Shown in pieces: positions 1 to 6,414 of a DNA stretch of 22,239 nucleotides. Below the pieces are notes generated by a model. That model made no database searches, was not told the origin of the DNA, and worked only from the letters and a program-made list of their open reading frames with translations. How positions within the stretch are numbered: the stretch's first letter is position 1; each line of letters begins with the position of its first letter. Origin of the DNA: a bacterium (GTDB lineage: Bacteria > JAMCPX01); assembly GCA_021789095.1 (NCBI GenBank), contig JAJYJX010000014.1, positions 1 through 22,239 of the forward strand. The letters are read 5' to 3'. A program made the position numbers and the translations under genes.

Positions 1-455
1 AGACGCTGCCGTTTGATACAAGGGTACTTGTTACGAACCTTAACAACGGCAGAAGTGTTATAGTCAGGATCAACGACAGGGGCCCCTATGTCGGAGACAG
101 GATCGTCGATCTGTCTTATGCGGCTGCCAAGGCAGTTGACATGATAGGCACAGGGACTGCGCCGGTAAGGCTGGAAATATTAAAACCCGGAGAAGGTACC
201 GGAACACAAGAGGAAAAGATCCATACGGGCATGTATTATCTTCAGGTTGGGTTTTTCTCAATGAAAGAGAATGCCGTAAATCTTAAAACACAACTATCGG
301 TTACATTTAATAACACCATTATGGATCCGGATACGATTGGCGGTAAAATATACTACAGGGTTTTCGTAGGGCCATTCGAGGATCAGATCGCAGCATACAT
401 AGAGGCTGACAAGCTGAAAAACATGGGCTATGTGGTAATAGTAAATAGGAAGTAA
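1..455 (+). CDS. rlpA: RlpA-like septal ring lytic transglycosylase, 3' part
   Basis: The reading frame is open from base 3 and continues beyond the left edge, so only the C-terminal ~150 residues are visible. The first part is the end of the double-psi beta-barrel of RlpA: TLPFDTRVLVTNL, then VRINDRGPYVGDRIVDLS, then a run ending in GTGTAPVRLEIL. The Asp of the DRGP motif corresponds to a residue needed for catalysis in characterised RlpA. The last ~75 residues (YYLQVGFFSM... to IVNRK) form a SPOR domain, which binds denuded peptidoglycan at division septa. Family knowledge: RlpA is an outer-membrane lipoprotein that cleaves glycan strands lacking stem peptides; its lipoprotein signal would lie outside the window. 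The small lipoprotein gene 50 bp downstream may be co-transcribed. The family call is secure; the exact enzymatic activity is inferred. Confidence 0.9.
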   Translation, partial: TLPFDTRVLVTNLNNGRSVIVRINDRGPYVGDRIVDLSYAAAKAVDMIGTGTAPVRLEILKPGEGTGTQEEKIHTGMYYLQVGFFSMKENAVNLKTQLSVTFNNTIMDPDTIGGKIYYRVFVGPFEDQIAAYIEADKLKNMGYVVIVNRK

Positions 456-505
456 TAAATGGGGAATGAGAAGTAGGAAAAATACGTTATGAAAAAAGGA
501 ATAAT

Positions 506-883
506 ATGAAGCAGCATATGATAAGTATATTTTTAACATTACTATTTTTATCGGCAGGATGCAGTTACAATTGTGAGGCACGGAAACATATGGACCAGGC
601 AAGAAACGGTATCAGTTCAAACGATCAGCACAAGTTGTCCCCGGACCTCTCCAGGGCTTATAAAAATGAAGACCATAGAAAAAATGTCAGCGTACTTGTG
701 AGAACAACAGCACCTCTTACCGCTGAACAGCGCAAAGAACTGAACGGTCACGGCATACGTATAGGTACTGTTTCAGGCAATGTGTTTACCGCGGATATGC
801 AGTTGAATGCCATACCGTTCCTTGTGGGAAGGCCTTATATAAGCGCTGTGGAACTATCAAAGAAACTGAGACTGCTGCAATAG
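506..883 (+). CDS. small lipoprotein with a subtilase-propeptide-like C-terminal region
   Basis: This is a 125-residue protein with a clear lipoprotein signal: basic/hydrophobic start, then the lipobox LSAGC with the lipidated Cys at residue 19. Ser at +2 does not signal inner-membrane retention, so outer-membrane anchoring is likely. AAGGA lies about 6 nt before the ATG. Residues ~55-120 read like the small alpha/beta inhibitor or propeptide domains found before S8 proteases: a strand NVSVLVRT, a helix following LTAEQRKEL, GIRIGTVSGNVFTADM, a predicted helix around LNAIPFLV, then ISAVELSKKLRLL. No protease domain follows, so it may be a stand-alone inhibitor-like fold. That resemblance is my reading of the pattern, not a confirmed hit. 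The gene sits 50 bp after rlpA and converges with the pseudokinase gene. Function unknown. Confidence 0.75.
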   Translation: MKQHMISIFLTLLFLSAGCSYNCEARKHMDQARNGISSNDQHKLSPDLSRAYKNEDHRKNVSVLVRTTAPLTAEQRKELNGHGIRIGTVSGNVFTADMQLNAIPFLVGRPYISAVELSKKLRLLQ

Positions 884-893
884 GAAATACTGT

Positions 894-910
894 CACTGTC
901 AAAGACAGTG
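894..910 (+). terminator. candidate hairpin after the lipoprotein gene
   Basis: A perfect 7-bp stem CACTGTC/GACAGTG with an AAA loop begins 11 nt after the stop codon at 881-883. No T-tract follows, so a classical intrinsic terminator is not established. The position between converging genes suggests a transcript 3' end. Confidence 0.3.
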
Positions 911-930
911 GCTTCCGAAAACCACACAAT

Positions 931-1067
931 GTCATTCCGCACTTGATGCGGAATCTAGTTCTTTTTTATTTTACAAAACGCTTTCTGGATTCCCGCGGGA
1001 GTCTACCCCGCCAGAGGCGGGATGGGAATGACACAGAAGACTGGATTCCTGCTTTTGCAGGAATGAC
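931..1067. repeat. cluster of dispersed GTCATTCC...GGAATCCAG-type repeats
   Basis: Three related copies lie between converging genes. Copy 1 (931-958) reads GTCATTCC-GCACTTGATGC-GGAATCTAG. Copies 2 (985-1032) and 3 (1041-1067) are inverted, starting CTGGATTCC and ending GGAATGAC. Each folds as a hairpin; copy 3 has a perfect 8-bp stem (1045-1052 with 1057-1064) and a TTTT loop. Copy 2 has an enlarged centre with a nested GC-rich hairpin around CCCCGCC-AGA-GGCGGGA. Repeats of this kind are widespread between genes in many Gram-negative genomes and resemble small non-autonomous palindromic elements. The 251-bp gap at 884-1134 holds these copies, the hairpin at 894-910 and no gene. Confidence 0.8.
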
Positions 1068-1134
1068 AAAAAAACGGCACAGCTAACTTCCCATAACCAC
1101 AGTCAACAGCGCGGGCAGGAAACTTATAAAAGTA

Positions 1135-2169
1135 TCAGGCTTCCGCAAGCGGCAGTGTTACCACAAAACTTGAACCTATACCGAACTCGCTTATGACCTG
1201 CAGCTGACCGGAATGGGCCTGTATAAGCCTTTTTGCTGTAAGCACCTCTATATAAAGCTTTTCTTCATCCTTGAGATGTGAAAAGGTGTGCTTGTCGGTA
1301 ATGTTTTCGAATATGGATTCTGCAGTGCCCATTCCTGTATTGGCAATAGACAGTATCAGTGATGCTCTGTTATCCACGTCATCGTTTTTGACATCTATGT
1401 ACAGGACATCCTTTTCATGATTTTCCTTTATTGCAAGGCTCAGCAGGTTTATCAGTCCCTTTGTAAATTTTTCCCTGTCGAGCTTTACCGTAGCGCTGGG
1501 ACTTTTATACGCAGTGTAAAGTATAACGCCCTGTTTCTGGGCATACGTCTCTATGCTTCTTACACATGATTTTACAACTCTTACCGCGTCCGCATCTTCT
1601 AACTCCAGATTCAGGACGCCGGCTGTCAGCTGGTTTATGTCAAGCAGTGTTTCAAGCGCATTCATCAGCAGCTTTGCCGATTCCTTTGCCTGGTTGGAGT
1701 AGTCTTCATCATCCTTTAGTATCTGCCTGTTATTAAGCAGGTCGTACAATGTGTAAATGGGGTCCTTAAGTTCATTTATCATCATTGATGTAAGCTCGGA
1801 CCTCTGTATCAGCAGGTGCTCTTCCACTGTTGTATCAAGCATGTTCAGTATAAAACCCGTGTATTTTTCCTCTACAGTAATCGGGGATATGCCGAGCTTC
1901 AAAAACTTGTTTTTTTCCTCTATATGTATTCTCACAGGTGTGCTCCCCTGCTTTACCTTTTCTATCGATGCTGAGATTTTTTCCCAGTTTTCCTTGGAAA
2001 AGATATTTGATACGGGTGCATCGATCAGGTCTCCCAATTTTTTGCCGAGAAATTTTATGGCGGAAGGGTTGACATACACGATGTTGTAGTTTGAATCGGC
2101 TATTATAATCCCGCTGTCCACAAATGCCAGCAGTGTTTTTATCTTTTTGAACAGCTCCGTGGCCTGCAT
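1135..2169 (-). CDS. PAS-domain protein with degenerate histidine-kinase core (pseudokinase)
   Basis: This 344-residue cytoplasmic protein has no signal peptide or membrane segment. Residues ~8-115 form a PAS domain (GIIIADSNYNIVYVNPSA is its typical start). Residues ~122-185 match the dimerisation/phosphotransfer helices, but where the family has SHELRTPL it reads INELKDPI, so the phospho-acceptor His is Asn132. Residues ~225-342 match the HATPase_c fold with its usual end (GSSFVVTLPL), yet every ATP signature is altered. The N-box is N241-L-L-S-L245 with the Mg-coordinating Asn lost. The G1 Asp is Asn277 (NTGMG). The G2 GLGL stretch is replaced by residues ~304-311, KLYIEVLT. It is the last gene of the chaperone operon, 2 nt after the TPR gene. 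Inference: a signal-sensing scaffold rather than an active kinase. Confidence 0.85.
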   Translation of the reverse strand: MQATELFKKIKTLLAFVDSGIIIADSNYNIVYVNPSAIKFLGKKLGDLIDAPVSNIFSKENWEKISASIEKVKQGSTPVRIHIEEKNKFLKLGISPITVEEKYTGFILNMLDTTVEEHLLIQRSELTSMMINELKDPIYTLYDLLNNRQILKDDEDYSNQAKESAKLLMNALETLLDINQLTAGVLNLELEDADAVRVVKSCVRSIETYAQKQGVILYTAYKSPSATVKLDREKFTKGLINLLSLAIKENHEKDVLYIDVKNDDVDNRASLILSIANTGMGTAESIFENITDKHTFSHLKDEEKLYIEVLTAKRLIQAHSGQLQVISEFGIGSSFVVTLPLAEA

Positions 2170-2171
2170 AA

Positions 2172-2753
2172 TCAGAACCCCGTAATTCCAAGCTTGGTAA
2201 GCTTGTAAAACCTTTTCATGAGTTCAAACCTGTCCACCGTGCTTATCGTTTGCATAATCTCCTCCATGCTCGAATAACCGTCTATCATGGAAATGATATA
2301 CCCGTCAGACTTATCAAGGTTATATTTTACAATATCCTGCTCCTTTATGTTCAGTTTGGGCACCTTTTTAAAGTTATAGAGCTCTTCGTTGTAAATTTTG
2401 ATGAGCTGGGCCTTTACAAGGGAGATATAAGCCATGATCTGCCTGTTTGATGAATAATCTTTTTCTACAAGATGTTCAAGAAACTCGTAAGCAAGTTCGA
2501 ACCTGCGGGATTTCAAGAGGTCCCTGATATAATTTATATTTATGAATTCAGCATCTTTTGTGGTTACCCTGTGTACTTCTGCAGCTTTCTGTTCGCCCGT
2601 GTATCCGGCTGATTGAATATAGTCAATGGCCTTCTGATTGTCCGGATCAATCTCCAGCACCTTACGCCATAGGATGATCGCATCATCGGTCTTGCCGTAA
2701 CCGTAGAGTGTCAGGCCGTCTTCCAGTAATTTTTCAATATCTTCCGGACTCAT
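2172..2753 (-). CDS. TPR protein with C-terminal winged-helix-like module
   Basis: This is a 193-residue cytoplasmic protein. Residues ~5-40 are a canonical TPR (GLTLYGYGKTDDAIILWRKV, then DPDNQKA). Residues ~70-120 are helical and could form a second repeat-like unit. Residues ~133-193 form a module (YIISMIDGYSSMEEIMQTIS... to LTKLGITGF) that matches, in pattern, the N-terminus of the J protein encoded first in the operon (VLSLIDGKTSANEIAKVTGF... then KLSKMDAVEI). Such SLIDG segments look like small winged-helix-type interaction domains. Its start overlaps the stop of the Hsp70 gene in an ATGA, and its stop is 2 nt from the pseudokinase gene, so translational coupling is likely. Probable role: adaptor between Hsp70 and the PAS protein. 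Function not established. Confidence 0.8.
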   Translation of the reverse strand: MSPEDIEKLLEDGLTLYGYGKTDDAIILWRKVLEIDPDNQKAIDYIQSAGYTGEQKAAEVHRVTTKDAEFININYIRDLLKSRRFELAYEFLEHLVEKDYSSNRQIMAYISLVKAQLIKIYNEELYNFKKVPKLNIKEQDIVKYNLDKSDGYIISMIDGYSSMEEIMQTISTVDRFELMKRFYKLTKLGITGF

Positions 2754-4327
2754 TGTTCTTTAAGCTCTACCTCGAGCGATGACATTTTATCTTTCATTTC
2801 CCGTATTTCTTCTTCGCTTAACCTGCTCTTTGCCTCCAGGGTAACGGTTTGCTCTGTTCCCAGGTCTGCATCCTTTGCGGTTACTTTCAGTATCCCTTCG
2901 CTGTTCATGTCAAAGCCGACCTCGATGTTTGGCTCACCCTTCTTTGCAAGCCGTATGCCTCCGAGAACGAACTCCCCGAGCAGTTCATTGTCATTTGCCA
3001 TCTTTTCATTGCCCTGATAGACCGATATCCTGACGGCATCCTGGTTGTCATACGTTGTCGTAAATTTGCGTGTTTTTGTTATAGGGACCGGTGTGTTCTG
3101 GGGTATAATCTCCGTGAATGCGCCGCCCTTTGTCTGGATACCAAGTGACAGTGCAGTAATGTCAACGAGAATATTGGATGGAAGAGGAGATCCAATGTTA
3201 TAGGCGTGTATAGCTGCTCCCTCCGCAACAACTTCATCAGGATTTATACCCCTGTTTGGCTGTTTACCGAAGAATTCCACGACCTTTTTTATTACAAGCG
3301 GCGCCCTTGTTTGTCCTCCCACAAGGATTACTTCATCGATGTCGTCTTTCTTGAGCCCGGCTCCTTCAAGTGCATTCTTGCATGTCTGGATTGTCTGATC
3401 TATCAGGTCAATCATGAGGTCCTCCACCTTGTTGCGCGTTATGACTGTATTGTAATGAATAGCACCGTGGGATGTTTCCGTTAAAAAGGGCAGGGAGATC
3501 GTAGCTTCGGTCTGTGTTGACAGTTCGATCTTCGCCCTTTCAACAGCGTCTTTTAGTCTTTGCATGGCCATAACGTCATCTTTCAAGTTTATGTTGTGTG
3601 TTTTCTTGAAGTCTTCAAGAACGGAATTAATAATCCTGTTGTCGATATCCTCTCCCCCGAGATACGTATTGCCGGCCGTTGACAGCACCTCGTATACACC
3701 TTCGCCGAGTTCAAGTATTGAGATGTCGAAGGTGCCACCTCCGAGGTCGTAAATAGCTATGAGTTCGTTTTTCTTGCCTCTCTTCTGTCCGTATGCAAGC
3801 GCCGATGCTGTCGGCTCGTTTATGATCCTTAAGACCTTAAGCCCTGCGATCTCCGCAGCATCTATTGTGGCCTGCCTCTGGTTTTCATTGAAATAGGCCG
3901 GCACGGTTATGCACGCGCCCTCTATGCTGTTTTCAAGAAACCCTTCTGCAACCTTTTTTGCTTCAAGCAGTATGGCGGCGCTGACCTCCGGTATGCTCAT
4001 AATCTTGCCCCCGCATTTGACCCTTGCATCACCATGGGGGCCTGCTACCACCTCATACGGCAACTTGTCTTTGGCAATTTTAACCTCTCTGGAGTCGTAT
4101 CTCCTCCCGATGATCCTTTTTGCCGCAAAGATGGTGTTTTTGGGGTTTGTTATGGACTGTCTCTTTGCCCTGACACCAATAAGGGTTTTTTCGTCCTGGG
4201 TAATGGCAAAATAACTGGGTATAAGCCTGTTTCCTGTTGATGACGGTATTACGAACGGCTTACCGCCGATTGTTGTTGCCACACAACTGTTGGTGGTACC
4301 GAGATCTATACCTATTGTTTTTCCCAT
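2750..4327 (-). CDS. Hsp70/DnaK-family chaperone lacking the C-terminal lid
   Basis: The protein is 525 residues against roughly 640 for housekeeping DnaK. The N-terminal ATPase domain (~1-380) is intact: GIDLGTTNS at 6-14, K70 in AAKRIIGRR, E171 in NEPTASALAYG, the DLGGGTFD loop with D194 and T199, and VGGQTRAP at 336-343. These key residues fall at the same numbers as in E. coli DnaK. The interdomain linker reads NILVDITALSLG instead of VLLLDVTPLSLG. A beta-sandwich substrate domain follows (~390-500), then the protein ends ~25 residues into the first lid helix (SRLSEEEIREMKDKMSS...). The helical lid and any EEVD-like tail are missing; the gene ends normally in an ATGA overlap, so this is not a visible frameshift. 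It lies 2 nt after the J-protein gene, its likely dedicated co-chaperone. No grpE is seen. Specialised DnaK paralogue; client unknown. Confidence 0.93.
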   Translation of the reverse strand: MGKTIGIDLGTTNSCVATTIGGKPFVIPSSTGNRLIPSYFAITQDEKTLIGVRAKRQSITNPKNTIFAAKRIIGRRYDSREVKIAKDKLPYEVVAGPHGDARVKCGGKIMSIPEVSAAILLEAKKVAEGFLENSIEGACITVPAYFNENQRQATIDAAEIAGLKVLRIINEPTASALAYGQKRGKKNELIAIYDLGGGTFDISILELGEGVYEVLSTAGNTYLGGEDIDNRIINSVLEDFKKTHNINLKDDVMAMQRLKDAVERAKIELSTQTEATISLPFLTETSHGAIHYNTVITRNKVEDLMIDLIDQTIQTCKNALEGAGLKKDDIDEVILVGGQTRAPLVIKKVVEFFGKQPNRGINPDEVVAEGAAIHAYNIGSPLPSNILVDITALSLGIQTKGGAFTEIIPQNTPVPITKTRKFTTTYDNQDAVRISVYQGNEKMANDNELLGEFVLGGIRLAKKGEPNIEVGFDMNSEGILKVTAKDADLGTEQTVTLEAKSRLSEEEIREMKDKMSSLEVELKEQ

Positions 4328-4329
4328 GA

Positions 4330-5436
4330 TTACTTAAGCATGCTTTTCAGTTGTTTTATCTCGGTTTTAATATCATCCGTTTTTCCGCCTAAAGCCATGG
4401 TCTGTTCATATTCAAATACAGAACTTTTAACAAGCCCGGCCTTTTGGTAGATTTTGGCAAGAAGAAGATGATAGTCAGGGTTTTTAGGATCAAGCGCAAT
4501 TGCTTCCTGACAGTACTGCTTGGCTTCTTTCAATGACTGGTTAAAATCATGCATGACCAGGGCAAGCTTGTAGTATACATGTTTTTTCTCATGAGCCATC
4601 TCTAAAGCGGACTTCAGGAAATCTATTGCATCCTGTGGTTTATTTAACTCTATGCTTATATCTGCCTTCTTTAACAATTCCTGGTGCCTTTCGACCTTCA
4701 TGTATTTTTCTGTTTCTTTCAATTTATCCATGTAGTCCTTCTCATAAGGGTTGTACGAGTTTGCAAGTTTGAAGTTCAGGTAAGCAGTTGCATAATTACT
4801 CTTCATGAACGCTTCCATACCAATCTTGTAGTATGTTCTCGCCTTTTTGACCCTTTCTCTTATCTGGTCAGTCATGGCGCTGTGTGCCGGTTCCTGCTTT
4901 GCTTGCTGCTGGGGTTTTATAACAGTGGTTTCAAATTTAGCTGAAGAAGATTGCTTTGCTGTTTCAGGTTCTTTCTTCGGGGCCTTGTTTTTAAGCGTTT
5001 CATAGGCCTGCTGAACCTTTTTATACAGATCTACCAGAAAATGCTTATCCTCGGCAGGCACTGATCTTGCATAGTAGCTGTCAGGATGGAACATCTTTGT
5101 CTTTTCAAAGTATGCCTGTTTAATCTGCTCCACGTTCGCATTTTCTGAAACACCGAGGATTGTATACAGATCTGCGTTCTCATAAGACATGTAAAGCTCT
5201 TTTATGGATTGTCCGCCCGATTTTGCCTGTTCTGTTTCTCTGTGCTGGATTTCGACTGCATCCATTTTGCTTAATTTCTCAAGGGTCTTGTTAACAGTAG
5301 CCAGACCAAAACCTGTTACTTTTGCTATTTCGTTTGCTGAAGTTTTGCCGTCAATAAGTGACAAAACAAGGCTTTCCTGTTCTGTTAGCCCCGGGAGGGT
5401 ATGTATATTTTTAATAAGCCTGGGTACGTAATTCAC
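4330..5436 (-). CDS. J-domain co-chaperone with N-terminal winged-helix-like and C-terminal TPR domains
   Basis: This 368-residue protein is the first gene of the operon. Residues ~1-65 form a small helical, winged-helix-like module (VLSLIDGKTSANEIAKVTGF). Residues ~88-150 are a J domain starting DLYTILGV, with the essential HPD tripeptide at 117-119, so it should stimulate Hsp70 ATPase. A Lys/Gln/Ser/Pro-rich linker covers ~151-190. Residues ~195-365 hold about four TPR units (YATAYLNFKLANSYNPYEKD; KPQDAIDFLKSALEM; LKEAKQYCQEAIALDPKNPD). No Gly/Phe region or zinc-finger domain is present, so this is a class C J protein and not DnaJ. The start is GTG at 5436; there is no Shine-Dalgarno and the promoter places the transcript start on this codon. 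Next in-frame Met is residue 58, inside the first module, so the GTG start is favoured. Confidence 0.9.
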   Translation of the reverse strand: MNYVPRLIKNIHTLPGLTEQESLVLSLIDGKTSANEIAKVTGFGLATVNKTLEKLSKMDAVEIQHRETEQAKSGGQSIKELYMSYENADLYTILGVSENANVEQIKQAYFEKTKMFHPDSYYARSVPAEDKHFLVDLYKKVQQAYETLKNKAPKKEPETAKQSSSAKFETTVIKPQQQAKQEPAHSAMTDQIRERVKKARTYYKIGMEAFMKSNYATAYLNFKLANSYNPYEKDYMDKLKETEKYMKVERHQELLKKADISIELNKPQDAIDFLKSALEMAHEKKHVYYKLALVMHDFNQSLKEAKQYCQEAIALDPKNPDYHLLLAKIYQKAGLVKSSVFEYEQTMALGGKTDDIKTEIKQLKSMLK

Positions 5437-5442
5437 AGCCTA

Positions 5443-5470
5443 TTTATAATAAGCTTATTATTTTTGTCAA
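5443..5470 (-). promoter_or_regulatory. sigma-70-type promoter of the J/Hsp70/TPR/pseudokinase operon
   Basis: Reading the minus strand, a consensus -35 TTGACA (5465-5470) is followed by a 16-bp spacer and -10 TATAAA (5443-5448). Counting 7 nt past the -10 box gives a start at about 5436, the G of the GTG codon, implying a leaderless mRNA. The -35 box coincides with the TGTCAAG that begins the adjacent IS relic. Confidence 0.75.
5446..5461. promoter_or_regulatory. perfect 16-bp palindrome, candidate operator
   Basis: ATAATAAGCTTATTAT is a perfect inverted repeat that fills most of the spacer and overlaps three bases of the -10 box of the chaperone operon promoter. A dimeric repressor bound here would block RNA polymerase. 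It is AT-rich, so chance is possible, but its symmetry and position make an operator plausible. Confidence 0.45.
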
Positions 5471-5485
5471 GGCGGCGAATCGAGT

Positions 5486-5537
5486 CATGTAAAATCTAAC
5501 CATAGGGGGTATCATCTTGCCATGTAAAAATCTAACC
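5486..5537 (+). repeat. left-end repeated motif pair of the IS relic
   Basis: Two direct copies, CATGTAAAATCTAACC (5486-5501) and CATGTAAAAATCTAACC (5521-5537), are separated by 19 nt containing TATCATCTTG. They mirror the pair at the right end and are probably transposase binding sites. Confidence 0.8.
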
Positions 5538-5595
5538 GAAAAGTACAGCTTCCAGTAAGGATGTTATAGCCTGCCTTTGATGAAGGAGGCAGGTT

Positions 5596-5832
5596 ATGGG
5601 GTTAGCATTTAATATGAAGTACATAGAAAAGGTTCATAATAGATACTTTACAGCTTCTAAGGCATCAAGGGGCAAGATCCTCGATGAATTGTGCGACGTG
5701 TGCAACTATAATAGGAAATATGCCATCTGGAAGTTACATCATTTCTCTTTACAAAAGCATGGCAAACGTCGTGTTAAAAAGAGGGGGGACGTAGGGGTCA
5801 CCCATTTTTCTTATTTTGTTGATTACTTTTAA
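5596..5832 (+). pseudogene. IS transposase, N-terminal fragment
   Basis: The ATG at 5596 follows a good AAGGAGG Shine-Dalgarno. The first ~65 residues are recognisable as the start of an integrase-core transposase: MKYIEKVHNRYFTASKASRG, KILDELCDVCNYNRKYAIWKL, then a basic stretch KRRVKKRG. After that the sequence turns into an unrelated tail (GDVGVTHFSYFVDYF) and stops. The helix-turn-helix part that should lead to the catalytic core is lost, so the gene cannot make an active enzyme. Confidence 0.75.
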
Positions 5833-5991
5833 GGATTATGTCTTAATGAGCAAAGTGGCGGCGGCCTCAGTCAAGTGAAAATAATCATATTGTTTATATA
5901 GTATTTTGGTAAAAAAGGGTGTGGTGCTCATCCTTTAAAGGAAACGATGGAGAAGAATGAATGGACACTTTAATAGAGATATAAAAAGGAC

Positions 5992-6225
5992 ATGCTCCTC
6001 ATCTACCGATGGCTTGTAACACAGGGAGCAAAGGGAGTGGGGGCGTCAGCCGTGATGTATGGACGAACCAAGCCCGGCACACTGTTAAGACATCATATTC
6101 CGGTAAAATGTGACCACTGGGATGTAAACAGTCCCGGATTTGTAGAAATAGACCTTGTGTCCCATTCCGGGGAATGTGCAACAGGCGAGTTTATTTATTC
6201 TCTCAATCTTATTTCAGCCCGCTAA
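5992..6225 (+). pseudogene. IS transposase, catalytic-core fragment
   Basis: Residues ~22-72 of this frame match the start of the rve/DDE core of the same transposase type: YGRTKPGTLLRHHIP, DHWDVNSPGFVEIDLVSHSG, then GEFIYSLNL. The first catalytic Asp is in VEIDLV (residue 54 of the frame). Homology ends at SLNL and a stop follows; the second Asp and the Glu are absent. The residues before YGRTKPG do not look native. The AT-rich 5833-5991 stretch between the two fragments holds several stops and no recognisable transposase sequence; it may be a nested insertion remnant. Confidence 0.75.
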
Positions 6226-6367
6226 GGTCACACAGAAGTCACCGCAGAACACAGAAAAGCTATCAGAAATTGAGAAACAGATTATTCATGCTATAACTGA
6301 AATCTTTGGTATAAACGTATATATCAGGAATAAGAAAGGAGAGCTTATTGCCCCAGACCATGGTTAG
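6226..6367 (+). pseudogene. possible transposase C-terminal remnant, other frame
   Basis: In a different frame from the catalytic fragment, the sequence reads PAKVTQKSPQNTEKLSEIEK and continues with ITEIFGINVYIRNKKGELIA to a TAG at 6365-6367. The stop lies inside the inner right-end motif (GGTTAGATTT), as expected for a transposase ending at the IS edge. I do not recognise the segment itself, so the assignment rests on position. Confidence 0.35.
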
Positions 6368-6414
6368 ATTTCTGTATGACAAGATGATACATGTTTCGGT
6401 TAGATTTTTACATG
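6362..6414 (-). repeat. right-end repeated motif pair of the IS relic
   Basis: On the minus strand the outer copy CATGTAAAAATCTAACC (6398-6414) is identical to the inner left copy. The inner copy CATACAGAAATCTAACC (6362-6378) has diverged. The 19-nt spacer again contains TATCATCTTG, so the two ends share one design. Confidence 0.8.

Noticed and set aside
1041-1067. Strong hairpin as an intrinsic terminator for the pseudokinase operon.
   Set aside because: On the minus strand it is not followed by a T-tract, and it belongs to the dispersed repeat family.
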